In this document: piece by piece, positions 1-7,101 of the stretch
How positions within the stretch are numbered: position 1 is the first letter of the stretch
How the letters are laid out: the number at the start of each line of letters is the position of its first letter
Assembly (NCBI GenBank): GCA_964485455.1
Contig: CAZAJU010000068.1
Span: forward strand, 1-11,723
Reading direction: 5' to 3'
Origin: Tissierella_B sp964485455
GTDB lineage: Bacteria > Bacillota > Clostridia > Tissierellales > Tissierellaceae
DNA length: 11,723 nt
Program-made: the position numbers and the translations under genes
Notes under the pieces: model-generated
What the model saw: only the letters and a program-made list of their open reading frames with translations
What the model was told of the DNA's origin: nothing
Database searches by the model: none

Positions 1-116
1 CTCTAATTGAAATGATTAAAGAATTGAAAGTTTTTCCCTTAATTTGAAGGTTAAATTCTCACATGGACATATAAAGTACAAAAAACAACAAATTATTCTA
101 TGTATATTTGAAAATG

Positions 117-147
117 TTTACAAAAGCATGTAAAAGTATTGTATAAT
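117..147 (+). promoter_or_regulatory. Probable sigma-A promoter of the Nudix-whiA-HPr-grdX unit
   Basis: A perfect -10 box TATAAT lies at 142-147. The best -35 candidate is TTTACA at 117-122. The spacer is 19 bases, longer than the usual 17, so the promoter may be moderate or the -35 may be misassigned. Transcription would begin near 154, about 43 bases before the GTG start of the Nudix gene. The four downstream genes are spaced 0-13 bases apart up to a strong terminator, so this is the only obvious promoter for the unit. Confidence 0.5.
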
Positions 148-196
148 AGAAGTATTATTGCATAATAGATTTTTTTTTGTATTGGGAGTTGATACC

Positions 197-601
197 GTGA
201 TAGAGGTAAGCTCAGGAGGTGTAGTGGTATTTGGTAATGCAATACTTCTACTAAAAAAATATAATGGCGATTGGGTATTGCCAAAAGGTAGACTTGAAAA
301 AGGTGAAGATATAAAACACGCTGCCCTTAGAGAGGTTCTAGAAGAGACTGGAGTTAAAGGAGAAATAATTAGCTATATAGGCTCTGTAAAATATACCTAT
401 AAGAATATTAAAGAAGATGAGTTGGTTTCAAAGACAGTCCATTGGTATCTTATGAAGAGTAGTTCTATGGATTGTACACCCCAACGTAAAGAAGGGTTTA
501 TCGATGCGGTTTTCGTTCATATAGATAAGGCCAAGAATCTACTGAGATATGCAGATGAAAGAAAGATTATTTTAAAAGGGATAGAGCTTTTGAATCAATA
601 G
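197..601 (+). CDS. Nudix hydrolase, YvcI-like position
   Basis: This is a 134-residue Nudix pyrophosphohydrolase, a family that cleaves nucleoside diphosphates linked to another group (NDP-X) using Mg2+. The Nudix box is complete: G31, E37, R45, E46, E49, E50 and G52 fit the G-x5-E-x7-REUxEExGU pattern. It is preceded by WVLPKG at 26-31, a form common in the MutT/dinucleoside-polyphosphate branch, but the substrate cannot be read from sequence. I chose GTG at 197 because GGGAG at 184-188 sits 8 bases upstream and the protein then begins just before the first Nudix strand. The frame extends upstream to a TTG at 158, which has no ribosome binding site. The stop overlaps the whiA ribosome binding site. 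In Bacillus subtilis the Nudix gene yvcI starts the yvcI-rapZ-yvcK-whiA-crh cluster. Here Nudix directly abuts whiA, with no rapZ or yvcK between. Confidence 0.88.
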   Translation: MIEVSSGGVVVFGNAILLLKKYNGDWVLPKGRLEKGEDIKHAALREVLEETGVKGEIISYIGSVKYTYKNIKEDELVSKTVHWYLMKSSSMDCTPQRKEGFIDAVFVHIDKAKNLLRYADERKIILKGIELLNQ

Positions 602-611
602 GAGTGATGAT

Positions 612-1565
612 ATGTCTTTTTCGGCAACTACTAAGAACGAATTGTCCAGAATAGAATTAGCAGAGAAAGATATTGCATTGGCAGAGTTAGCTGCACTTGT
701 TAGAATGAATGGAACTATTCAAATAGTAGGAAATAGAAAGATAAATCTAAAATTTACTACTGAAAATGCTGCTATAGCTAGAAGGATATTTTCAATTTTG
801 AAAATGATATACAATACAGAAGTAGAGGTTATGGTTAGAAGAAACAGACAGTTGAAGAAAAACAACAATTACCTTATAGTAGTAAATGATAAAGATATTT
901 CAAAATTCATTTTGAAGGATGTAGGTTTTATAGATGATGAGGCTTCAAATCTATTAAACCCTTCATATAGTGTACCTGAAGAATTAATTTTCAAAAGGGA
1001 TTGTAGAAGAAGTTATGTTAGGGGTTCCTTCTTAGGTGGAGGGTCTATTAGTAATCCTGAAAAAACCTATCATATGGAATTCGTTACAAATAATGAGGAA
1101 CATGCACAAAATTTATCTGATATAATAAATTCTTTTGGTCTTAACTCTAAGATAGTTACTAGGAAAGAAAACTTTGTGGTATATATCAAGGAGGGTGAGC
1201 AGATAGTAGATATACTAAATATCATTGGAGCTCATCAAGCACTTTTAAAGCTAGAAGATATAAGGGTATTGAAAGATGTAAGAAATAATATAAATAGACT
1301 GGTTAACTGTGAAACTGCAAATTTAAGTAAGACAATTGATGCTTCGATGAGGCAAATTGAACAAATTCAAATTATAAGCGAGCATATGGGACTAAATAAG
1401 CTACCTATAAGTTTAAAGGAAATTGCAGAACTTAGGATGGAAAATCCTGAAGCCAGCTTAAAAGAAATAGGTGAAATGTTGAATCCCCCAATTGGGAAAT
1501 CAGGAGTTAATCATAGGTTTAAAAAAATAGAAGAAATTGCAGAAGAATTGAGAGGAGTGAATTAG
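612..1565 (+). CDS. whiA: WhiA, sporulation/cell-division DNA-binding regulator
   Basis: This 317-residue protein matches the WhiA family in length and layout. The N-terminal part (about 1-215) is the degenerate LAGLIDADG homing-endonuclease-like fold. It includes the RGSFLGGGSISNPEKTYH segment at 137-154, where active endonucleases carry catalytic acidic residues that WhiA lacks. The C-terminal part (about 235-315) is a helix-turn-helix with the family signature SLKEIGEML at 282-290 followed by PPIGKSGVNHR at 292-302. WhiA binds DNA. In Streptomyces it drives sporulation septation with WhiB, and in Bacillus subtilis it affects cell division and chromosome segregation. The ATG at 612 follows AGGAG at 600-604. 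Its stop abuts the HPr start exactly, so the HPr ribosome binding site lies inside whiA and the two are translationally linked. The family is clear; the regulon in this organism is unknown. Confidence 0.95.
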   Translation: MSFSATTKNELSRIELAEKDIALAELAALVRMNGTIQIVGNRKINLKFTTENAAIARRIFSILKMIYNTEVEVMVRRNRQLKKNNNYLIVVNDKDISKFILKDVGFIDDEASNLLNPSYSVPEELIFKRDCRRSYVRGSFLGGGSISNPEKTYHMEFVTNNEEHAQNLSDIINSFGLNSKIVTRKENFVVYIKEGEQIVDILNIIGAHQALLKLEDIRVLKDVRNNINRLVNCETANLSKTIDASMRQIEQIQIISEHMGLNKLPISLKEIAELRMENPEASLKEIGEMLNPPIGKSGVNHRFKKIEEIAEELRGVN

Positions 1566-1832
1566 ATGGAGAAGACAACTTTAATATTAAACAATCCCGA
1601 AGGGTTACATGCAAGACCAGCAGCACTTTTTGTTCAAGTAGCTAGTAGATTTTCAAGTGAACTTGAATTGGAGGCACATGGAGTAAAGGTTAATGGTAAG
1701 AGCATTATTGGAATTATGTCCCTTGGTGCATTTCATGGCGAGGAGATAACTTTAATGGCAACTGGGCAAGATGAAAAATTAATGATAAAAGCATTACAAC
1801 AGTTGATTGAAAACCAATTTAAAACAGTATAA
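1566..1832 (+). CDS. ptsH: HPr, phosphocarrier protein of the PTS
   Basis: This is an 88-residue HPr-family protein of normal length. HPr takes phosphate from PEP via enzyme I on a histidine and passes it to sugar-specific EIIA proteins. In Firmicutes it is also phosphorylated on a serine by HPr kinase to drive carbon catabolite control through CcpA. Both sites are present: His15 in GLHARPA (13-19) and Ser46 in GKSIIGIMSL (44-53). Keeping His15 separates it from Crh, the regulatory paralogue that occupies this place after whiA in Bacillus and has Gln15. The ATG follows whiA with zero gap and uses GAGGAG at 1552-1557. No enzyme I or HPr kinase gene is in the window. It may be the general HPr of the cell or a regulatory copy; the residues allow both roles. 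Confidence 0.93.
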   Translation: MEKTTLILNNPEGLHARPAALFVQVASRFSSELELEAHGVKVNGKSIIGIMSLGAFHGEEITLMATGQDEKLMIKALQQLIENQFKTV

Positions 1833-1845
1833 TTTGGAGGATTTA

Positions 1846-2232
1846 ATGAAGAAAATATTAGTTACAAATAATGAATATGTTTATGAAAAATACAAAGATA
1901 CCCAAGAAGTAGTATTTTTAGAAGGACAAAAATACCTTGATGTCCTTGAATATGTAAGGTTAAAACTTCATGCAGGACATAAACTTTTATCCCATCCTCT
2001 TTCAGGAAGTATCAAGCCAAATGAGACACCATACAAGAGCATAATTATTTCAAAAGAAAAGTATGAACTGGATATACAAGGAACATTGATCCTTGAGGAA
2101 GCAATAGGAACAGCAATAAAGTTTCAGGAAATAAAAGCGACGCCAAACTGGAAAGAAAGTATTCTGGATGATTTCAGAGTAATAGATCTTTCACTAATGG
2201 AAAATGTTATTGATAGATTAGGCCACATGTAA
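1846..2232 (+). CDS. GrdX-family protein, copy 1 (HPr-linked)
   Basis: This is a 128-residue protein I assign to the GrdX family, which has no known biochemical function and usually sits in glycine/sarcosine/betaine reductase operons. The assignment rests on similarity to the second copy at 9890-10273 in this window. Both share VTNN near the N-terminus, a following V-x-EKY, VxFxxG, DVL, the core GHxLxxHPL (G44, H45, H50, P51, L52), SI, then PYxSIIxS. His45 and His50 have the same numbering in both. No signal peptide, membrane segment or Cys is seen, so it is probably cytosolic. The ATG at 1846 has GGAGG at 1836-1840; the frame extends upstream to a TTG at 1807 inside HPr that is not needed. 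It is the last gene before a strong terminator, so it is co-expressed with HPr and whiA, not with a reductase. Confidence 0.75.
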   Translation: MKKILVTNNEYVYEKYKDTQEVVFLEGQKYLDVLEYVRLKLHAGHKLLSHPLSGSIKPNETPYKSIIISKEKYELDIQGTLILEEAIGTAIKFQEIKATPNWKESILDDFRVIDLSLMENVIDRLGHM

Positions 2233-2264
2233 GAAGTTTTCTGATATAGGAAAACTTCTTTTTT
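2231..2264 (+). terminator. Intrinsic terminator after HPr-grdX copy 1
   Basis: The perfect 11-base-pair stem AAGAAGTTTTC (2231-2241) / GAAAACTTCTT (2250-2260) has an 8-base loop and runs into six Ts at 2259-2264. It overlaps the TAA stop of the preceding gene. This is a textbook Rho-independent terminator and separates the whiA-HPr unit from dnaE. Confidence 0.92.
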
Positions 2265-2347
2265 ATGGACTTACTAAATTTAGAGGTTTTCACCATAAAT
2301 TGACAGTGGAATATATACTGTAGCTCACATGAAAAGTTGTATTGCAG

Positions 2348-2377
2348 TTGTATTTTATATGATTTTCAGTATATACA
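2348..2377 (+). promoter_or_regulatory. Weak promoter candidate for dnaE-pfkA-pyk
   Basis: Because a strong terminator precedes it, dnaE must have its own promoter in 2265-2432, but none is near consensus. The best-spaced pair I see is TTGTAT (2348-2353) and TATACA (2372-2377) with an 18-base spacer. Other -10-like boxes are TATGAT at 2389-2394 and TAGAAT at 2394-2399, each without a convincing -35. A perfect TTGACA at 2300-2305 has no -10 box at usable distance. The region is very AT-rich, so chance matches are expected. Confidence 0.25.
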
Positions 2378-2432
2378 AAAACGTATTTTATGATAGAATA
2401 TAGTAGAATAGCAGAATTGAAAGAGGATATTT

Positions 2433-5400
2433 ATGAATGATTTAAGATTTGCACACCTTCATGTCCATACTGAGTATAGTTTACTAGACGGCTCCATAAA
2501 GATTAAAGACCTAATAAGAAGAACTAAGGAGCTTGGAATGGATTCTATAGCTATAACTGATCATGGCTCAATGTTTGGAGTTGTTCAGTTTTATAAGGAG
2601 GCAAAGAAAAATGGTATCAATCCAATACTTGGCTCAGAGGTCTATATTTCTATAAATAAATATACAGAAAAGGAACCTAAGGACAAGAATCAATATCACC
2701 TTGTACTTCTAGCTGAGAACAATATTGGTTATAGAAATCTTATGAAAATAGTATCTGAAGCCTATGTCAATGGATTTTATTATAAGCCCCGTATAGACCA
2801 TGATGTCTTGAGGAAGTACAGTGAAGGGATTATTTGTTTATCCGCATGCTTGGGTGGAGAAGTTCAGCAGCATATACTAAACAGTAATTTTAATAGAGCT
2901 AAGGAAGTAGCCTTAATATACAAAGATATCTTTGGAGAAGGTAATTTTTTCCTTGAACTTCAAGACCATGGAATAATTGAACAGGTAGAAGTAAATAATA
3001 GGTTGATAGAAATTGGCAAGGAGCTCAATATTCCTTTAGTTGCTACTAATGACATACATTATCTTAACAAAAGCGATGCAGTAGTTCATGATGTATTGCT
3101 TTGTATACAAACAGGAACTACCGTAGATGAAAAAGAACGTATGAAGTTTCCGACGGATAACTTTTATATGAAATCTCCTGAGGAAATGTATGAGCTATTT
3201 AATTATTGTGAAGAAGCTCTAGTTAATACATCACTTATTGCAAATAGATGTAATGTAGAATTGGACTTTAATACCTTACACCTCCCTAAATATGATGTTC
3301 CTAATGGCTTATCCAACGTGGAATATTTGAAAAGCCTTAGCTGGGAGGGGTTAAAAAATAAATATGATGTAATAACAGATGAGATAAAGAAGAGATTTGA
3401 CTTCGAGTTCAATACTATTATTGATATGGGGTATACGGATTACTTCCTAATAGTGTGGGATTTTATAAAGTATGCAAAAGACCACGATATTATTGTAGGA
3501 CCAGGCCGTGGTTCTGCTGCAGGCAGTATCATATCCTATGGCCTAGGAATAATCGATATAGACCCTTTGGAATATGGTCTTCTTTTTGAAAGATTTCTAA
3601 ACCCTGAAAGAGTTACTATGCCTGATATTGACATTGATTTTTGCTATGAAAGACGTGAAGAGGTAATAGACTACGTCGTGAAAAAATATGGTTCTGATAA
3701 GGTAGCTCAAATAGCTACATTTGGTACTATGCTTGCAAAGGGAGCCATAAGAGATGTGGGTAGGGCTATAAACATGCCCTATGGAGAAGTGGACACAATT
3801 GCAAAGAAGATACCTAATGAACTTGGTATAACTATACATAGAGCATTGGAAATAAATAAGTCCCTAAAGGATGACTATGATAATAATGAAGATATTCGTA
3901 ATCTATTGAAGCTTGCCATGGCTGTAGAGGGTTTGCCTAGACATACATCAACCCATGCAGCAGGAGTAGTTATAGCAAAGGAGCCGATTACTGATTATGC
4001 TCCATTAATCAGAAACAATGATTCCATAGCAACCCAGTTTACTATGACTGAATTGGAGGAATTAGGCCTCTTAAAGATGGATTTTCTAGGTTTAAGAACC
4101 TTAACAGTCATTAGGGATGCAATAAGCCTCATAGAATATAATCATGGTATTAAGGTAGATTTTAGTAAAAATTTTACTTATGAAGATCCAAAGGTGTTAG
4201 AGATGTTTGCAAGAGCAGAAACTTTGGGCATATTTCAGTTTGAAAGTCCTGGTATGAGGAACTTCTTAAAGGAATTAAAGCCCAATATCTTTGAGGATTT
4301 AATTGCGGCAAACTCACTTTTTAGACCTGGTCCCATGAACCAAATCCCAATCTTTGTAGAATGTAAACATGATCCATCTAAGATAAAATATATTCATAAA
4401 AAACTTGAGCCTATTTTGGGCACTACCTATGGATGTATAGTTTATCAAGAGCAGGTTATGCAAATAGTTAGGGATCTTGGAGGCTACACCCTAGGAAGAG
4501 CAGACCTTGTAAGACGTGCAATGTCCAAAAAGAAGATGGAAGTTATGGAGCAGGAAAGAAAAAACTTCATCTACGGACAGACGGATGAAAATGGAAATAT
4601 TTTGATTCCTGGATGCATCCGAAATGGAGTAGATGAAAAAAGTGGAAATCAAATCTTTGATTTGATGATAGATTTTGCGAATTATGCATTTAATAAATCT
4701 CATTCTGCAGCATATGCTGTAGTAGCATATAGAACTGCATGGTTAAAGTACTACTATCCACGTGAATTTATGGCAGCTCTTATATCCTCGGTTATGGGTA
4801 ACACTACCCAGGTATCCTTGTATATACAAGAGTGTAAAAGGCTTGGCATAGAGATTTTACCACCAGATATAAATTTATCTTATAGAAAATTTACGGTATT
4901 GGATAATAAGATAAGATTTGGTTTAAGTGCCGTTAAAAATGTAGGTGATAATTTTATTGAGGTAATAGTCAAGGCTAGAGAAAAAGGTAAATTTAAAGGT
5001 TTAAGTGACTTTGTAGAAAAAGTGGAGCGAATAGATTCATCAGTTATGAATAAAAGAGCTGTTGAAAGCCTTATTAAATGTGGAGCAATGGATAATCTAG
5101 GAGCAAATAGGGCTCAGCTTTTATCAATATTTGAAAAGACAATAGATGGAATCCACTCCGATAGAAAGAGAAATTTAGAAGGACAATTCTCTATCTTCGA
5201 TACTATAGAGGGTATAGATAACAAAGATAACCTCCCAAATATCAATGAATTCCCTCAAAAATCCATACTTGCTATGGAAAAGGAGATACTTGGTATATAC
5301 ATTTCAGGACATCCTTTGGAGCCTTATGTAAATGAACTTCAGAGGGTATCTACCTTTACGACTACTGACTTAGCAACTCAATTGGAAGAAGCTGAGAGAA

Positions 5401-5897
5401 TTAGGGATGGCCAGCAAATAACCATAGGCGGAATAATTGTAGAAAAGAAAAACAAAATAACAAGAAATAACAATATGATGGCATTTTTATCATTAGAAGA
5501 CCTATATGGAGCTGTAGAATGCATAGTTTTTCCAGCTACTTTTGAAAGGTATAATAAATATCTAAATGAAGATGCTGTTGTAGTTGTCGAAGGAAAAATT
5601 TCATCATCTGAGGTTGAAGATACTAAAATCATTGTAGAAAAAATATCACCTTTAAATAAGATTAAAACCGATAAACTCTATATAAAATTATCTTTAGATT
5701 GTAAACCCGGTGCTTTTAATTATATTAAGCAGGTTTTAGGCAAATATCCAGGAGAGACTCCGGTCTATGTTTATATGGAAAAGGATGAAAAAACTGTTGT
5801 AGCCGACAAATCTCTTTGGATAAATTCCAACAATAAGGAACTAATTGTTGAATTACAAAGATTATTGGGTAAGGATAGTATCAAACTGAGCAATTAA
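2433..5897 (+). CDS. dnaE: DNA polymerase III alpha subunit, DnaE type
   Basis: This is a full-length replicative C-family polymerase of 1154 residues. The N-terminal PHP domain shows HLHVHTEYS (8-16), ITDHG (41-45) and the later TNDIHYL, so many of its metal-binding motifs look retained. The polymerase core has GPGRGSAAGS (356-365) and PDIDIDF with D398 and D400. The third catalytic Asp is D550 in KMDFLGLRTLT. These three correspond to Escherichia coli D401, D403 and D555. A helix-hairpin-helix-like segment follows near 872-896, and an OB-fold lies near 990-1070. There is no internal exonuclease insertion or N-terminal extension, so it is DnaE and not PolC. In Firmicutes with PolC, DnaE extends RNA primers before handing over; whether PolC exists here is not visible. 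The ATG at 2433 follows AGAGGA. It leads the run dnaE - small gene - pfkA - pyk, an order known from Clostridia. Confidence 0.97.
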   Translation: MNDLRFAHLHVHTEYSLLDGSIKIKDLIRRTKELGMDSIAITDHGSMFGVVQFYKEAKKNGINPILGSEVYISINKYTEKEPKDKNQYHLVLLAENNIGYRNLMKIVSEAYVNGFYYKPRIDHDVLRKYSEGIICLSACLGGEVQQHILNSNFNRAKEVALIYKDIFGEGNFFLELQDHGIIEQVEVNNRLIEIGKELNIPLVATNDIHYLNKSDAVVHDVLLCIQTGTTVDEKERMKFPTDNFYMKSPEEMYELFNYCEEALVNTSLIANRCNVELDFNTLHLPKYDVPNGLSNVEYLKSLSWEGLKNKYDVITDEIKKRFDFEFNTIIDMGYTDYFLIVWDFIKYAKDHDIIVGPGRGSAAGSIISYGLGIIDIDPLEYGLLFERFLNPERVTMPDIDIDFCYERREEVIDYVVKKYGSDKVAQIATFGTMLAKGAIRDVGRAINMPYGEVDTIAKKIPNELGITIHRALEINKSLKDDYDNNEDIRNLLKLAMAVEGLPRHTSTHAAGVVIAKEPITDYAPLIRNNDSIATQFTMTELEELGLLKMDFLGLRTLTVIRDAISLIEYNHGIKVDFSKNFTYEDPKVLEMFARAETLGIFQFESPGMRNFLKELKPNIFEDLIAANSLFRPGPMNQIPIFVECKHDPSKIKYIHKKLEPILGTTYGCIVYQEQVMQIVRDLGGYTLGRADLVRRAMSKKKMEVMEQERKNFIYGQTDENGNILIPGCIRNGVDEKSGNQIFDLMIDFANYAFNKSHSAAYAVVAYRTAWLKYYYPREFMAALISSVMGNTTQVSLYIQECKRLGIEILPPDINLSYRKFTVLDNKIRFGLSAVKNVGDNFIEVIVKAREKGKFKGLSDFVEKVERIDSSVMNKRAVESLIKCGAMDNLGANRAQLLSIFEKTIDGIHSDRKRNLEGQFSIFDTIEGIDNKDNLPNINEFPQKSILAMEKEILGIYISGHPLEPYVNELQRVSTFTTTDLATQLEEAERIRDGQQITIGGIIVEKKNKITRNNNMMAFLSLEDLYGAVECIVFPATFERYNKYLNEDAVVVVEGKISSSEVEDTKIIVEKISPLNKIKTDKLYIKLSLDCKPGAFNYIKQVLGKYPGETPVYVYMEKDEKTVVADKSLWINSNNKELIVELQRLLGKDSIKLSN

Positions 5898-5913
5898 CAG
5901 CAGGAGGTTAATT

Positions 5914-6108
5914 ATGTGGAGTACGATTCATGTATCAACGAATCTTAACTATGCAAAGAAAATAGAATCTATGCTTAAAAATGAAGGGTTTCTTGTTAAA
6001 ATAAGTGATTTCTCAGTAGGGGATGGAGAGACAATTTATGAACTGCAGGCATTAGAGGATGAAGCTATGGATGCTCATGAATTTATAATGAAAAATGGTA
6101 TTAGATAA
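5914..6108 (+). CDS. Small conserved-looking protein of unknown function
   Basis: This is a 64-residue soluble protein. I do not recognise it firmly. Its pattern begins with a strand (STIHVST), then a helix (about 11-24), a strand around LVKIS, another around YELQAL (42-47), and a terminal helix with AxDAHEFI (51-58). This resembles short DUF2007-like alpha/beta proteins that read as a sensor or binding fold, but I see no catalytic residues and no Cys. It is very likely a real gene: a strong AGGAGG at 5902-5907 precedes the ATG, only 16 bases separate it from dnaE, and 20-odd bases separate it from pfkA. The context means co-transcription with a polymerase and two glycolytic genes, but no function follows from that. 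Confidence 0.8.
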   Translation: MWSTIHVSTNLNYAKKIESMLKNEGFLVKISDFSVGDGETIYELQALEDEAMDAHEFIMKNGIR

Positions 6109-6131
6109 TTTATTAAAGCTGGGGTGATATG

Positions 6132-7091
6132 ATGAAGACTATAGGTGTGTTAACCAGTGGTGGTGATGCTCCAGGTATGAACGCAGCACTTAGGGCAGTA
6201 GTAAGAATGGGAATATATAATAATATCCGAATGATGGGTATTAGACAAGGTTTTGAAGGATTAATAGAAGGTTATATAGATGATTTAACCCTGACTTCAG
6301 TAGCGGATATTATCCATAGAGGCGGTACCATACTTAAGACTGCAAGATCTGAAGCTTTTATGACTGAGAAGGGATTTAAGAAAGCTCTGAATGTCTTAGA
6401 TGTATTTAATATCGATGGCTTAGTGGTTCTAGGTGGAGATGGTTCATTTAAAGGAGCAAGATCACTTAGCAAGGTTGGAATACCAACTATTGGGATACCA
6501 TGCACTATAGACAACGACCTTGCCTATACAGATTACACCATTGGTTTCTTTACAGCAGTTGAAACTGTGACTGATGCAATTAGTAAAATTCGCGACACAT
6601 CGTCATCCCATGGTAGAGCCAACATTATAGAGGTAATGGGTAGAAATTGTGGCGATATAGCTCTTTATTCTGGGCTTGCAGGAGGAGCTGAGAGCATAAT
6701 CGTACCTGAAAGGAACTTTGATATAGACAAGATTTGTGAAAAAGCCATGGTAGGTAGAAATAGAGGAAAACTACATAATATTATAATACTTGCTGAAGGT
6801 GTAGGAAATCCATATGAAATCGCAAAGATTGTTGAGGATAATACAGGGATTGAAACTAGGGTAACAGTACTGGGGTACTTGCAGAGAGGCGGAACTCCAG
6901 CCACCATGGATAGAATATATGCTAGCCTAATGGGAAAAAGAGCTGTAGAACTCTTAATTGAAAATAAATCAAATAGAGTACTAGGAATTAAATGTAATGA
7001 AATAATAGATATAGATATAGATGAAGCATTGAACATGGAAAAAACATTTGATGTAAGTATGTATAGTACAGCGGATATTTTATCCTTATAG
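6132..7091 (+). CDS. pfkA: ATP-type 6-phosphofructokinase with variant active-site residues
   Basis: PfkA phosphorylates fructose 6-phosphate to fructose 1,6-bisphosphate, the committed step of glycolysis. From the ATG at 6132 the protein is 319 residues, exactly the bacterial PfkA length, and residue numbers match the enzymes of Escherichia coli and Geobacillus. This start is preferred to the ATG at 6129 because GGGGTG at 6121-6126 then has a normal 5-base spacer. Visible motifs: GVLTSGGDAPGMNAA (5-19), GGDGS (101-105), TIDND with catalytic D127, R162, M169, GGAE (184-187) and R243. The allosteric-site residues R21, R25, R154, E187, R211 and K213 are kept. G104 points to ATP as donor. Two core positions differ from the usual: residue 124 is Cys (Gly in ATP enzymes, Lys in pyrophosphate enzymes), and residue 249 is Tyr instead of the substrate-binding His. 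The stop is 10 bases before pyk. Confidence 0.95.
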   Translation: MKTIGVLTSGGDAPGMNAALRAVVRMGIYNNIRMMGIRQGFEGLIEGYIDDLTLTSVADIIHRGGTILKTARSEAFMTEKGFKKALNVLDVFNIDGLVVLGGDGSFKGARSLSKVGIPTIGIPCTIDNDLAYTDYTIGFFTAVETVTDAISKIRDTSSSHGRANIIEVMGRNCGDIALYSGLAGGAESIIVPERNFDIDKICEKAMVGRNRGKLHNIIILAEGVGNPYEIAKIVEDNTGIETRVTVLGYLQRGGTPATMDRIYASLMGKRAVELLIENKSNRVLGIKCNEIIDIDIDEALNMEKTFDVSMYSTADILSL

Positions 7092-7101
7092 GAGGATGTG
7101 T

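Noticed and set aside
3..47. A 14-codon open tail ending LKVFPLI and a TGA stop, possibly the C-terminus of an upstream gene
   Set aside because: Too short to distinguish from chance, and it does not resemble the ends of RapZ or YvcK that I would expect here.
158..196. TTG start at 158 for the Nudix gene
   Set aside because: No ribosome binding site; the extra residues precede the family fold, while GTG at 197 has GGGAG at the right distance.
1566..1832. HPr-like gene read as Crh because it follows whiA as in Bacillus
   Set aside because: Crh has Gln at position 15; this protein keeps His15 and Ser46, so HPr is the better call.
2300..2305. Perfect TTGACA as the -35 of the dnaE promoter
   Set aside because: No -10-like hexamer 16-19 bases downstream; the nearest, TATACT at 2314-2319, is only 8 bases away.
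6540..6560. GFFTA in PfkA, at first sight an odd change from GFDTA
   Set aside because: Escherichia coli PfkA also has GFFTA here, so it is a normal variant.
6665..7036. 123-codon open frame on the - strand inside pfkA
   Set aside because: Antisense shadow of a well-supported gene, with no ribosome binding site and low-complexity Ser/Ile/Leu content. The other - strand frames at 93-284, 3203-3412, 3597-3839, 4491-4703, 5378-5632, 6272-6514, 7218-7409, 8121-8423 and 10491-10682 are likewise shadows.
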